DNA of 56,480 nt from CAXSEF01 sp964236535 (lineage in GTDB: Bacteria > Pseudomonadota > Alphaproteobacteria > Acetobacterales > Acetobacteraceae). Position 1 is the first letter of the stretch, and every line of letters begins with the position of its first letter. The notes below the pieces were generated by a model. That model did no database searches, was not told the origin of the DNA, and worked only from the letters and a program-made list of their open reading frames with translations. The translations under genes and the position numbers were made by a program. Below are positions 41,654 through 51,045 of the stretch, in pieces. The stretch is taken from assembly GCA_964236535.1 (NCBI GenBank), contig CAXSEF010000012.1, positions 1 to 56,480 on the forward strand. Direction: 5' to 3'.

Positions 41654-42446
41654 GAGCCATCTCCTTGGCAGGGTGGGGTGTTTCGTAGAGCCCGAGCGGG
41701 CCCAGCACGGTCTCGAGTGCTGCGTGGATGGCGCCGTGGTCGCGCCCGGCGCGGCCGTCCTGCCAGGTGATGCGGACCTCGTCGGGCGCGAGTGCCGCCG
41801 GCAGCAGCTCCACCCTGGCGGCAAGGTCCGGATCAAGGCGGGCGACGTCGGTGCCGAGACCGCCCAGGCGCTGCGGGTTGGCGCGGATGGTGATGCGCGG
41901 CTCGGTCTCCAGCGCCGGCAGCACCGCCTGCACCAGGGCGCGCAGCTCGCGCTCGCCGTGGCGGGCGCAGGTGGCGGGCAGGGCTGCGGCCAGCAGCGCG
42001 AGCACAAGGCGGGCGACAGCCTCGGCCGCCTCGGCGGCGAACTCCTCGGCCATGTCGCGCGCGCCGGTCAGGGCCTCGGCGACGGCGTGCAACGTGACCA
42101 GGCGCTCGCGCTCCGCCTCGGCCTGGGCCGAAGCACGCGCCGCCTTCATCCCCTCGTCGTGGCCGGCCTCGCGTGCCAGGGCGACATCCCGCGCGGTGTG
42201 GATCGGCTCGGGCGGCGGCGGCGGCTCGGCTTCGGGCTCCGTCTCGGGCGCGTCGAAATCTTCGGCATACAGCACCCCGGCCAGTGCGCTCGTGAACAGG
42301 TTGCTGTCGCGGGTAGGCGTCCCGGCCGGTCTCGCGCGGTCCGCGCCGGCGGCAAGCATCGCCGGATGGTCGCTGAGCGCGGTGCGCACGGCCTCGCGCA
42401 GCAGCGCCTGCATCCCGCGCGGCCCGTCCGGGTGGTCCTGGCTCAC
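41643..42446 (-). CDS. fliH: FliH, flagellar export ATPase regulator
   Basis: A 267-residue protein with a variable N-terminus, a Pro/Glu stretch (72-82), an alpha-helical central stalk (HDEGMKAARASAQAEAERERL region), and a C-terminal domain. FliH homologues are weakly conserved, so position between fliG and fliN plus this architecture support the call. It tethers FliI to the C-ring. Four-base overlap with fliG. Confidence 0.85.
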   Translation of the reverse strand: MSQDHPDGPRGMQALLREAVRTALSDHPAMLAAGADRARPAGTPTRDSNLFTSALAGVLYAEDFDAPETEPEAEPPPPPEPIHTARDVALAREAGHDEGMKAARASAQAEAERERLVTLHAVAEALTGARDMAEEFAAEAAEAVARLVLALLAAALPATCARHGERELRALVQAVLPALETEPRITIRANPQRLGGLGTDVARLDPDLAARVELLPAALAPDEVRITWQDGRAGRDHGAIHAALETVLGPLGLYETPHPAKEMAHAG

Positions 42447-43456
42447 GGGAGCATCTCCTCTTCCACGCTGCCGGAGATCTCGATTTCGCCGCGCGCGGCG
42501 AGGTCCTTTGCAGCCAGCACGACGGCACTCTGCGCCTCGTCGACGTCGCGCAGCTTGACCGGGCCGAGCCCCTCGATGTCGTCGCGCAGCATGCGGCCGG
42601 CACGCTCGGACATGCTGCTGAAGAACTGCTGGCGCAGCTTCTCCGGCGCCCCCTTGAGTGCGAGCGGCAGCTTGTCCTTCTCGACCACTCGCAGCAGGGC
42701 CTGCATTGCCGCCGGATTAAGCCTGGCAAGGTCGTCGAAGGTGAACATCAGCTGCTTCACCCGCTCAGCGCTCTCCTGGCTGCGCTCCTCGAGCGCAGCG
42801 CTGAACCGCGCTTCGGACTGGCGGTCGAGGTTGTTGAAGATCTCGGCCATCAGCTCGTGGCTGTCGCGATGGGCGCCGCGGGCGAGGTTGGACATAAATT
42901 CGGCGCGCAAGGTGCGTTCGACCCCGTCGAGCACGTCCTTCTGCACGCTTTCCATGCGCAGCATCCGCATCACGACTTCCATCGCGAAGCTCTCCGGCAG
43001 CAGGGAGAGAACACGGGCTGCGTGGTCCGGCTTCACCTTGGAAAGCACGACGGCAACGGTCTGCGGGTATTCGTTCTTGAGATAGTTTGCGAGCACGCTC
43101 TCGTGCACGTTGCCGAGCTTGTCCCACATCGTCCGCCCGGCCGGGCCGCGGATCTCCTCCATGATCTGCGCGGCGCGCTCACGCGACAGGGTCTGGCCGA
43201 GCAGGCGCTCGGTGGTGTCAAAGTTGCCGATCACGCTCCCCGAGGAGCCGAGCCGCTCAGTGAAGTCGCCGAGTAACTGTTCGACCATGCTCGCGCTGAC
43301 CGGCCCGAGCTGGGCCATGGCGGACGAGATCTCGCGGATTTCCTCCTCGTCCATCATCGCAAAGAGGCGCGAGCACTGCTCGGCACTCAGCGCGAGCATC
43401 AGGATCGCCGCGCGCTGCTGACCGCCAAGCTGGTCGGGCGAGTTCGACATGGCCAT
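42443..43456 (-). CDS. fliG: FliG, flagellar motor switch protein
   Basis: A 337-residue rotor protein. The EHPQT-like block appears as NEYPQTVAVVLS (about 127-138). The C-terminal torque helix has MFTFDDL and charged residues around 285-310 (SERAGRMLRDDIEGLGPVKLRDV is split across this part). FliG links the MS ring (FliF) to the C-ring and meets the stator. Starts three bases after the fliF stop. Confidence 0.96.
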   Translation of the reverse strand: MAMSNSPDQLGGQQRAAILMLALSAEQCSRLFAMMDEEEIREISSAMAQLGPVSASMVEQLLGDFTERLGSSGSVIGNFDTTERLLGQTLSRERAAQIMEEIRGPAGRTMWDKLGNVHESVLANYLKNEYPQTVAVVLSKVKPDHAARVLSLLPESFAMEVVMRMLRMESVQKDVLDGVERTLRAEFMSNLARGAHRDSHELMAEIFNNLDRQSEARFSAALEERSQESAERVKQLMFTFDDLARLNPAAMQALLRVVEKDKLPLALKGAPEKLRQQFFSSMSERAGRMLRDDIEGLGPVKLRDVDEAQSAVVLAAKDLAARGEIEISGSVEEEMLP

Positions 43457-43459
43457 GGC

Positions 43460-45127
43460 CTATGCCCTTTCCTGGGACAGCCAGTTGCGCACGATCGCGA
43501 GGCTTTCCTCCGGATGCTTGTCCACCAGCTCGCCGATGCGTCGGATGGTGGAGGCGCGCATCTGGCCCTCGATGTTGGCGACGCTGATCATCGTCTCGTC
43601 GGTCAGGGCCGGGGTGCCGCCCGCTGTGCCGCCAGGTCCTGCAAGCGCCGGCACCGCCTGCCGGGCGTCGGGCAGGGCGAGCCCGGACCCGCTCGCTCCG
43701 GCCAGCAGCCCCGTGGACGACTCGGGTGCCGGCGTGGTCAGCCGCAGCATCGTCGGACGCACCACGAAGAACAGGGCGAGCAGCGCGATCAGGCCGACCA
43801 CGGCGGTCTGCACCAGGGCCATGACGTCAACATGATCGAGGTGCAGGCCGAAGCGCTGCGCGGGTTCCGAGCTTTCGGTGTCGGCGTCGGGTGCGGTGAA
43901 GCGCATGCTGACCACCTCGACCTTGTCGCCGCGCTTGTCGTCGAAGCCGATCGCGCTGCGGGCGATGGTGGCGATGCGCGCCAGCTCGTCGGCGGTGCGC
44001 TCGTGCCATTCGGGCTTGTTGTCGGGCCCTGGCGTGAAGGTGCCGTCCACCATCACCGCGAGGCTGATGCGGCGGATCTGCGGCTGATCGTGCACGGTGG
44101 TGCGCACGGTCTTGCCGATCTCGTAGTTGGTGGTTTCATCCTGCTTCTGCTGCTGGCTGCCGGCCTGGGACTGGGCGGCGCCGGCATCGGCGTTGGGCAG
44201 GTTGTTGGCGACCGTCGTCGGCTTGTCGGCTGCCTCCGTCGACTTGCTGCTGTCGCTATTGGTCTGGGTGCTGCGCACGACCTGCTGGTCGGGGTTGAAG
44301 CTTTCCTGCGTCTCGTGCAGCTGGTCGAAGTCCATCTGCACCGCGGCCTCGGCGCGCACCCGGCCCACGCCCAGGCTGCGTTCGAGCAGGTCCTCCACCG
44401 AGTGCGACAGCCGCTGCTCGGTGGCGTGGCGCAGCTCCTCCGCGGTCTGCGCCGCCTCGGCGCCCGCGCCGGGGTCGCCGGCGCGGGCCAGTAGATTGCC
44501 CCGGCTGTCGATGAGCGCGATGTTGTGGTCGCGCAGTCCGGGGACTGCTGCCGAGATCAGGTTCAGCACCGACTGCACCGCTTCGCGGTCCATCCGCACG
44601 CCGCCGGCCATGGTCAGCACGACGCTGGCCTGGGCCTCCTGCTGCTCGTGGGAGAACGGCTGGCGCTTGGGCATCACCAGGTGGACGCGCGCGGCCCGCA
44701 CGCCCGAGATCATGCGGATGGAGCGGGCAATCTCGCCCTCCATGGCGCGGGTCTGGTTCATCTCCTGCTGGAACTGGCTTGCAGTCAGGCTGTCGCCGCG
44801 GTCGAAAATCTCGTAGCCGATCGAACCGCCGGATGGCAGACCGTCCTTGGCCAGCAGCATCCTGGCACGCGCGACGTCGGCGACGGGCACTAGGATGGTC
44901 TGGCCTTGGCCCTGCTCCTGGTGGGCGATGTGCGCCTTGTCGAGAGCCTCGACGAGCTGCCCGGCTTCGCGCAGGTCGAGGTCGGCGTAGAGCAGCGCGA
45001 AGTTCCCGCCGCCGCCGCCGCGCATCGCCAGCAAACCGAGAATGCCGAGCATGCCGATCGCCACGACGGCCATCGCGGCCAGCCGGGCGGCACCGAGCGC
45101 GCGCAGGCCGTCGAGCACCGGCTTCAC
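43460..45127 (-). CDS. fliF: FliF, flagellar MS-ring protein
   Basis: A 555-residue protein with two transmembrane helices, near 16-36 and 450-472, flanking the periplasmic ring-building domains (YscJ/FliF-type, with GEIARSIRMISGVRAARVHL near 135). The extreme C-terminus binds FliG. A low-complexity Gln/Asn-rich loop lies near 300-330. Translation starts at GTG 45127; no ATG is available nearby. It heads the fliF-G-H-N-flbD-flhA-flhF operon. Confidence 0.95.
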   Translation of the reverse strand: MKPVLDGLRALGAARLAAMAVVAIGMLGILGLLAMRGGGGGNFALLYADLDLREAGQLVEALDKAHIAHQEQGQGQTILVPVADVARARMLLAKDGLPSGGSIGYEIFDRGDSLTASQFQQEMNQTRAMEGEIARSIRMISGVRAARVHLVMPKRQPFSHEQQEAQASVVLTMAGGVRMDREAVQSVLNLISAAVPGLRDHNIALIDSRGNLLARAGDPGAGAEAAQTAEELRHATEQRLSHSVEDLLERSLGVGRVRAEAAVQMDFDQLHETQESFNPDQQVVRSTQTNSDSSKSTEAADKPTTVANNLPNADAGAAQSQAGSQQQKQDETTNYEIGKTVRTTVHDQPQIRRISLAVMVDGTFTPGPDNKPEWHERTADELARIATIARSAIGFDDKRGDKVEVVSMRFTAPDADTESSEPAQRFGLHLDHVDVMALVQTAVVGLIALLALFFVVRPTMLRLTTPAPESSTGLLAGASGSGLALPDARQAVPALAGPGGTAGGTPALTDETMISVANIEGQMRASTIRRIGELVDKHPEESLAIVRNWLSQERA

Positions 45128-45251
45128 TCCGGGAACTGCCGCGCCGCGCCGGAGCCGGCGACAGGGTCACGTTGCGGTTGGATAGAAGGCGTCATTCGGG
45201 TCTTCCGCTCCACCGGCGTTCTGCCGGCGGGCGTAAGGTGGCGGGACCGAC

Positions 45252-45266
45252 TTACCTGCGCGTTAA
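45252..45266 (-). promoter_or_regulatory. Candidate CtrA box upstream of fliF
   Basis: On the minus strand, TTAA, seven bases, GTAA: one mismatch from the CtrA consensus TTAA-N7-TTAA. It lies about 125 bases before the fliF start. CtrA activates fliF-type early operons in Caulobacter. The match is suggestive only. Confidence 0.4.
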
Positions 45267-45383
45267 TGGGCCGGCACATTCTGCCCGGCGGCGGCATCGG
45301 CCCGGCACCGGCGGCTTCTGCGAAGCAAGCCTGGCCGCCGGCCGCGTGCTCCAAGCCTACGGCTCTCGTCCTTGACCGGTTGA

Positions 45384-45517
45384 GCCAAGCAAGGCGCGGC
45401 TTTGCCCTGGCTATCGAAGGCGGGAGGCCTCTGCAAGCCCGATCCCCAGGCATGGCGACTCCGAAGGTCTGCCAATGGCTGCGACAGCGGGCGGAGCTTC
45501 TGGCCTTGCCTGCCTGA
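45384..45517 (-). repeat. Intergenic palindromic repeat, copy 14 (degenerate)
   Basis: A decayed minus-orientation copy in the 416-base gap between flgD and fliF, the only copy inside the flagellar operon region. It keeps AGCAAGGCGCGGCTTTGCCC, GGCGGAGCTTCTGGCCTTGC and the CCTGCCT end, but the hairpins no longer pair well. The rest of the gap holds the candidate CtrA box and no gene. Confidence 0.65.
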
Positions 45518-45543
45518 CGGATCAGGCATCACGGCCGTCAGCA

Positions 45544-46230
45544 TCAGTTCAGCAGCGATTGCAGGGCGCTGATGTCGACCGAGGTCGCCCCGAGCTGCAG
45601 GCTGGTGGAGGTGCCGTTCTTGACCAAGCCGGTCACCGTACCATCGACCGTGAACGGCACCGCCGCTGCGGTGGTGCCAGTTGCACTGGGTGTGACCACG
45701 GACACCGCGTAGCTGCCGTCCGGCACCGTCGTGCCGGAGTCGTTGGCGCCGTTCCAGGTCCAGGTGTTGGCGCCGGCGGTGGAGGTCAGGGTCGTGCTTC
45801 TGACCTCGTTGCCGGATGCGTCGGAGATGGTGATGCCGATCGGCTCGGCCGCAGGCGTGGTGAACTGCAGCGTGCCGGTGCCGCTCTGCAGCGCGATATT
45901 GGTGGACGTGACGCTTGCGGTCTTGCCGACGAGGGCCGTCGACTGCAGCACCTGGCTGCCCTGGGTCAGCTGGATCAGCGAGGTCAGATTGCTGTTGGTG
46001 GTGACCTGCTGCTGCACGCTGGTCATCTCGACCAGCTCGCTGGTGAACTGGTTGGTGTCCATCGGGCTGGTCGGGTCCTGATTTTGCAGCTGCGTGGTCA
46101 GTAGGGTCAGGAAGCTGTTGAAGTTGTCGGCGAGCGAGGTGAGCGCGTTGACGCCCGCCGTCGTGCCGTTGCTGGACGCGCCCGCGACGGTGGTGCCGGT
46201 GGTCGAGGTGCTCGAGGTGATGGCGGTCAT
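45544..46230 (-). CDS. flgD: FlgD, flagellar hook assembly scaffold
   Basis: A 228-residue hook cap protein. The N-terminal export segment contains the FlgD motif LLTTQLQNQDPTSPMDTNQF (43-62). The C-terminal half has the Tudor/FnIII-type fold (WNGANDSGTTVPDGSYAV). It caps the growing hook and is removed after completion. It follows fliK by 23 bases and is likely cotranscribed from the sigma-54 promoter. Confidence 0.95.
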   Translation of the reverse strand: MTAITSSTSTTGTTVAGASSNGTTAGVNALTSLADNFNSFLTLLTTQLQNQDPTSPMDTNQFTSELVEMTSVQQQVTTNSNLTSLIQLTQGSQVLQSTALVGKTASVTSTNIALQSGTGTLQFTTPAAEPIGITISDASGNEVRSTTLTSTAGANTWTWNGANDSGTTVPDGSYAVSVVTPSATGTTAAAVPFTVDGTVTGLVKNGTSTSLQLGATSVDISALQSLLN

Positions 46231-46253
46231 GGTCTGGTCTCCAGGGGAGGGGG

Positions 46254-47984
46254 TCAGGCGGTGATGTCGATGCCGGCGGTCTGCCAGGCGGGTGAGTAGG
46301 GGCCAGGCCGGCCCGGCAGCGCCTGGCCAGGGCGCGCGGAGTTCCCCGAGGCGTCCTGCTGCCGCTGACCGTCCTGGCCGCCGCGTCCGTCCTGCCCTGA
46401 GCCGTTGCCGCCAGTCCCGTGCTGGGCAGATCCGTCCTGGGCGGAGAAGCCGCGGCCATCCGGCTGCGTGAAACTGCCGGCCGGGGCCTGCTGGAACTCG
46501 AGGCTGCGGCCGGGCGGCAGGCCGGCCTGGGTCAGCGCATGCTGCAGCTGCGCCTGGTCGTGCAGCAGCAGGCGCAGCGTCTCCGGCCGCTCGACCAGCA
46601 CCGACACCGCGGCGGTACCGTCGGCGTTGCGCGCCACCTGGATCTGCAAGGTGCCGAGCTCGGCAGGGCTGAGTCGCAGCATAAGGTTTTGCGCGCCCGG
46701 GCTGCTGTGCATCGCGATCAGCGCCGGAGCGACCTGGGCGAGCTGTGCCGCGGGCGAGGCCGGAGCCAGGGTCGGGGTGGCTGCGGGTGGGGCGGGCGCG
46801 GCGGTGCCCGTGGTCGCAGGTGCGGTGGAGGCCTCGGGCATCGTGACGGTGGTCGCGGCCGGCGGTGCCAGCTGGTCGGGTCCGGCCTGGCCCGCCGCGG
46901 ACGCGACGGACGCGACCTGAGCGGCGCCGGGTGCCGCTGCGGCCTGGGCGGCCGGATCAGCGGCGTGGCGGCCGGGCGACGCGGCGTCGGCAGCGGCGGT
47001 TGGTGGCTGCTGCTGCGCCGTGGCCGCGATGGGACCTGCCGCACCGGGCGGGGTCGCACTTGAACCGGCACCGGGCTGGCCCGCGTCCGCCGAGTTTGCC
47101 GCCGGTCGCGACATGGCATCCGATTGCGGGGACGATGCCGCGTCCAGGATATCGTGCGGCACCGCGCTCGCATTGTCTGGCGAGCGCGCGCCTGCCCCGG
47201 TCAGGCCGGAGCGGCTGGCGGCCTGGGCGGTGGCGGTCTGCACAGGTGCGCCGCCGGACCCGCGTGCGCCGGACGGCGCCGCCGGCCGGGCAAGGCCGGG
47301 GTCGGCCGGTAACGGCACGGCTATCGCGAGTGAAGCAAGCACGGCATCGGTGGCAGTCGCCGGGCCGGCGTTCGCGACGTCCCTCTGGTCGCTTGCGGGC
47401 GTGCCGGACGGCGGCGCTGCGGGACCCGACGGCCTGTGGCCTGCCGCCGCGCCCGGCGGGACGGGCAGCGGAATGGTTGCGGCGTCGGCGCTCGCCGCAG
47501 CGGTCGGGTCGGCGGCGCCCGTGCCGGTGTTCCCTGCCTTGGCCGCCGCGGATGTCGGCGGCGCGACGGGAGGGCCTGCCAGGGCGGATGCGGCCGCGGT
47601 CGAGGCAACGAGGGCCTGGCGGGTGAGTGGGTCCGTCGCGGGGTTCGCGGGAGACGCGCCGAGCGCCGCGACGCCTGCCGGCGGCGGCACGACGGGCGCC
47701 ATCGCCATGGCGCGTCCGCTGTCGCGGTTGGTAGCGGCGAGCGCGGCGGTGACCGGTGCGACGTCGGGTAATGCTGCCGTTGGATCGGCTGAGGTCTGGC
47801 TGCCTTGTTGCGGCACAGGCGCGACGGCGGTGGCTGCGCCGGGCCGGCTGGCGGACGCGCCCGACGCGTTCGCTGCAGAGCGCGCGTCGTCCAGGGCCGC
47901 GCGGAACGCCGTCTCGGCGTCGGGACCCCGGGTTCTGTCCGGCCGTGTCGGGCTGATCGTATCGGTGATGGCGGCAACGGGCAT
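46254..47984 (-). CDS. fliK: FliK, flagellar hook-length control protein
   Basis: A 576-residue protein, mostly an Ala/Pro/Thr-rich disordered ruler (about 20-410). A compact C-terminal domain (about 420-520) reads LMLRLSPAELGTLQIQVAR, then VSVLVERPETLRLLLHDQAQ, typical of the FliK substrate-specificity switch. FliK measures the hook and switches export from hook to filament subunits. The start is placed at ATG 47984, downstream of the sigma-54 promoter, which excludes the longer frame. Low complexity makes codon-level prediction elsewhere difficult. Confidence 0.88.
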   Translation of the reverse strand: MPVAAITDTISPTRPDRTRGPDAETAFRAALDDARSAANASGASASRPGAATAVAPVPQQGSQTSADPTAALPDVAPVTAALAATNRDSGRAMAMAPVVPPPAGVAALGASPANPATDPLTRQALVASTAAASALAGPPVAPPTSAAAKAGNTGTGAADPTAAASADAATIPLPVPPGAAAGHRPSGPAAPPSGTPASDQRDVANAGPATATDAVLASLAIAVPLPADPGLARPAAPSGARGSGGAPVQTATAQAASRSGLTGAGARSPDNASAVPHDILDAASSPQSDAMSRPAANSADAGQPGAGSSATPPGAAGPIAATAQQQPPTAAADAASPGRHAADPAAQAAAAPGAAQVASVASAAGQAGPDQLAPPAATTVTMPEASTAPATTGTAAPAPPAATPTLAPASPAAQLAQVAPALIAMHSSPGAQNLMLRLSPAELGTLQIQVARNADGTAAVSVLVERPETLRLLLHDQAQLQHALTQAGLPPGRSLEFQQAPAGSFTQPDGRGFSAQDGSAQHGTGGNGSGQDGRGGQDGQRQQDASGNSARPGQALPGRPGPYSPAWQTAGIDITA

Positions 47985-48015
47985 TATGGCGTCCTGGTGG
48001 GTCGAACCAGGGAAC

Positions 48016-48031
48016 AGCAAGTCCCGGGCCA
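48016..48031 (-). promoter_or_regulatory. Sigma-54-type promoter for fliK-flgD
   Basis: Minus-strand TGGCCC, five bases, TTGCT. It matches the -24/-12 consensus TGGCAC-N5-TTGCW at all but one position, with exact spacing. It ends 32 bases before the fliK start. Confidence 0.75.
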
Positions 48032-48171
48032 CGACCGAAGGCTGCAGAAACCAGGTTTTTGGTCGTGCGCCGTGCAGGGCGTGCCCGGCAGATCGTGCCG
48101 AGGTGGCGCGATCGACCGGGTACCTCCGCCTGTGAAATCAGGCGTTTCGGGGCTTATCGCAGGAGTTGCGG

Positions 48172-48188
48172 CTGGCACGGTTTCTGCG
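48172..48188 (+). promoter_or_regulatory. Sigma-54-type promoter for flgE-flgK-flgL
   Basis: CTGGCACG, then CTGC with the correct spacing (GG at 48174-48175, GC at 48186-48187), one mismatch from the consensus. It lies 32 bases before the flgE start, back to back with the fliK promoter. FlbD is the likely activator. Confidence 0.78.
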
Positions 48189-48219
48189 ACTGCGCCGCCA
48201 GGCACACAAGGAGGACTTC

Positions 48220-49500
48220 ATGTCCCTGTTCGGCGCATTGACCACCGCAGTGAGCGGTATGAGCGCGCAGTCGGCGGCGTTCACCAATATCAGCGACAAC
48301 GTCGCGAACAGCTCGACCATCGGCTTCAAGGCGGTCGACACGAACTTCGTCGACTACCTGACCAGCAGCACGGCGACGGCGAACCAGTCCGGCTCGGTGA
48401 CGACCCGCCCGGACTACACGAACGACGTGCAGGGCACGATCCAGTCCAGCACCGACGCGACCGCGCTGGCGATTTCCGGGCAGGGCTTCTTCCAGGTGAG
48501 CGAGCAGAGCGGCACCAACACCAATGGGACGCCGGTGCTGAGCACCACGCCCGAGTATACCCGCACCGGCGACTTCGCCTCGGACAAGGACGGCTATCTG
48601 GTCAACAGTGCCGGCGAGTACCTGAACGGCTGGACTGCTAACGCCGCGGGTGTGGTGGCGGAAGGAGCAGCGTCGCCAATCCAAATCAGCCAGTCGCAGA
48701 ACCCGCCGGTGCCGACCTCGAACGTCGTCGTCTCGGCAAACCTGCCACAGGGCGGCACAGGCGGTACCACAGCGGTGAGCACATTCGATGCTGCAGGCGC
48801 GCAGCACAGCTTGTCACTGGCGTGGGCACCGGCAGCATCGGGAGCTGCCAACTCGTGGGATCTGACGGTCTCGCAAGACGGCGGCACCGCTCAGGCGGCA
48901 GGCACCGCGACGTTCAATCCGGCCGGCAGCATGGTGAGCTTCACTGCGAACACCGCCACGACCGGCATCGGTCAGCTCACGGCAACGACAGAGCCGGGCG
49001 AGCAGGGGTTTAGCTTGACGCCGGCTGGCGGGACGACCCCGATCAATGTCAACCTGGGCTCCACTGCCAACGACAACGGCGTTACGCAGTTCGCCGGCAC
49101 GTCGTACAGCTCGCGCAGCATCACGGCGGATGGCGTCACGGCGGGCAACTACACCGGCGTGAGCATCCAGTCGGACGGCAGCGTGGTCGCAAGCTACGAC
49201 AACGGCACGACGAAGACGCTGGCGCAGGTGCCGATCGTCACGTTCCGCGACGCGGACGGCCTGCAGAGGCAGAACGGCGAGGCGTTCACGGCAAGCGTCG
49301 CGTCCGGTGCCGGACAGGATAACGCGGTCAACGCTAACGGCGCCGGCAGCCTCGCCGTGGGATCGACCGAAGCGTCGAACGTCGACATCGCGACCGAGCT
49401 CAGCAAGCTGATCGTGGCGCAGCAGGCCTATGGTGCGAATGCCAAGATGATCACGGCCGCAAACCAGATGTTAACCACGACGATCAATACCATCCAGTAG
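48220..49500 (+). CDS. flgE: FlgE, flagellar hook protein
   Basis: A 426-residue hook protein. The N-terminal rod/hook motif is GMSAQSAAFTNISDNVANSS (13-32). The Flg-domain signature ALAISGQGFFQV lies near 83. The C-terminus VDIATELSKLIVAQQAYGAN pairs with the N-terminal helix in the D0 domain. ATG 48220 follows AAGGAGGA. First gene after the sigma-54 promoter. Confidence 0.95.
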   Translation: MSLFGALTTAVSGMSAQSAAFTNISDNVANSSTIGFKAVDTNFVDYLTSSTATANQSGSVTTRPDYTNDVQGTIQSSTDATALAISGQGFFQVSEQSGTNTNGTPVLSTTPEYTRTGDFASDKDGYLVNSAGEYLNGWTANAAGVVAEGAASPIQISQSQNPPVPTSNVVVSANLPQGGTGGTTAVSTFDAAGAQHSLSLAWAPAASGAANSWDLTVSQDGGTAQAAGTATFNPAGSMVSFTANTATTGIGQLTATTEPGEQGFSLTPAGGTTPINVNLGSTANDNGVTQFAGTSYSSRSITADGVTAGNYTGVSIQSDGSVVASYDNGTTKTLAQVPIVTFRDADGLQRQNGEAFTASVASGAGQDNAVNANGAGSLAVGSTEASNVDIATELSKLIVAQQAYGANAKMITAANQMLTTTINTIQ

Positions 49501-49527
49501 CGCCAGCATGGCAGGAGGAACACCTCG

Positions 49528-51045
49528 ATGAGTCTCCAGTCCGCCCTCTCAATCGCGAGCGACGGCCTTGCCGTGGTGCAGCGACAGATCAGCGTCGTGT
49601 CGCAGAACGTCGCCAACGCGAGCACGACGGGCTACGTGCGGGAGATCGCGACGCAGACCTCGCTGGAGGCCGGGGGCCAGCCGAGCGGGGTTGCCTCCGG
49701 TCCGACGCAGCGGGCGCTCGATGCCCCGCTGCAGGCCAGCGTCCTGTCGCAGAACGCGACGGTTGCGGGGCTCCAGACCACCGCAGGCGCGCTGTCGGCA
49801 ATCGACGCCGCGCAGGGAACGACCGGGACCAGCGGCACCAGTCTGGCCACCCTTACCGGTGGGCTGCAGACCGCGTTCCTCACCCTGCAAGGCGATCCGT
49901 CGAGCGCTCCGCAGCAGCAGGCGGTGGTCGGCGCGGCACAGTCGCTGGCCAGCGGGATCAACTCGCTGTCCACGACGTACACGGCACAGCGGCAGGCGGC
50001 GCAGGACTCTATCGCGCAGCAGATCGGCGTGGCCAACCAGACGCTGAGCCAGATCGGTTCGACGTCGCAACAGATCGTCCTGCTGAAAGCGCAGGGTGTC
50101 GACGTCGCCGACCTGGAAAATCAGCGCGACGAGCAGGTGCAGTCGCTGAGCAGCCTGTTGAGCGTCCACACCAACGTGGCCGCGGACGGCGAGATGACGG
50201 TGACGACCGACAATGGAACCGTGCTGCCCACGCACGACAGCACGGGACCGCTGTCCACCACCGACGTGCAGCTCGCGGTCGAGGACAGCTATGCCGATCC
50301 TTCGGCGCCCGCGGTTCCGGGCGCAATTCCCGGCGTGATCCCCGCCATCAAGATTGGCACGACCGATGTCACCGCATCGCTGACCGGGGGCTCGATCGGG
50401 GCCAACATCACGCTTCGGGACAAGACCCTGCCACTATACCAGGCGGAGCTGGACCAGTATTCCCAGACTTTGTCGACCCAATTCCAGAACGCCGGGATGA
50501 CGCTATTCACCTCCGGCAGCAACCAGGTCCCGCCGCCTGCCACGACCGGTCCGATCCAGGCGCCATATATCGGGCTCGCCGCCTCCCTCGCGGTCAACCC
50601 GGCGGTGGTCAGCAATCCGAGCGAGGTGCGCGACGGAACTGCGGCCACCCCAACCGGTGGCACAGTGGATGCCGGCAACACCGCCGTGATCAACAGCGTG
50701 CTGAACGTCGCGTTCGCCCCGACCGTCACCAGCGCCACCACCGGGCTGGGACCGCGCGGCAATCTCAATGCACCCTACGGCGGAACGGGCGGGCTGGTGT
50801 CGATGGCGGCGACGCTCGTCGCGTCGCAGTCGCAGGACAGTTTCGCGGCGACGACGTCGCTGGCAACGCAGACCGGGGTGCAGACCACCCTGACCTCGCA
50901 GTTCTCGACCGCGTCCGGCGTATCGGTGGACCAGGAGCTATCGAACATGGTGCAGCTGCAGAACGCCTACGGTGCGGGGGGCAAGATCATCGCGGCGGTT
51001 GAGGCGATGTTCACCTCACTGCTAGCCGCGGTGAACCCATCATGA
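49528..51045 (+). CDS. flgK: FlgK, hook-filament junction protein 1 (HAP1)
   Basis: A 505-residue protein. SVVSQNVANASTTGYVREI (22-40) is the N-terminal HAP1/rod signature. The Cys-free Ser/Thr/Gly-rich central domain varies. The C-terminus has VSVDQELSNMVQLQNAYGAG, the paired terminal helix. It caps the hook and joins it to the filament. Starts 27 bases after flgE and overlaps flgL by four. Confidence 0.93.
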   Translation: MSLQSALSIASDGLAVVQRQISVVSQNVANASTTGYVREIATQTSLEAGGQPSGVASGPTQRALDAPLQASVLSQNATVAGLQTTAGALSAIDAAQGTTGTSGTSLATLTGGLQTAFLTLQGDPSSAPQQQAVVGAAQSLASGINSLSTTYTAQRQAAQDSIAQQIGVANQTLSQIGSTSQQIVLLKAQGVDVADLENQRDEQVQSLSSLLSVHTNVAADGEMTVTTDNGTVLPTHDSTGPLSTTDVQLAVEDSYADPSAPAVPGAIPGVIPAIKIGTTDVTASLTGGSIGANITLRDKTLPLYQAELDQYSQTLSTQFQNAGMTLFTSGSNQVPPPATTGPIQAPYIGLAASLAVNPAVVSNPSEVRDGTAATPTGGTVDAGNTAVINSVLNVAFAPTVTSATTGLGPRGNLNAPYGGTGGLVSMAATLVASQSQDSFAATTSLATQTGVQTTLTSQFSTASGVSVDQELSNMVQLQNAYGAGGKIIAAVEAMFTSLLAAVNPS

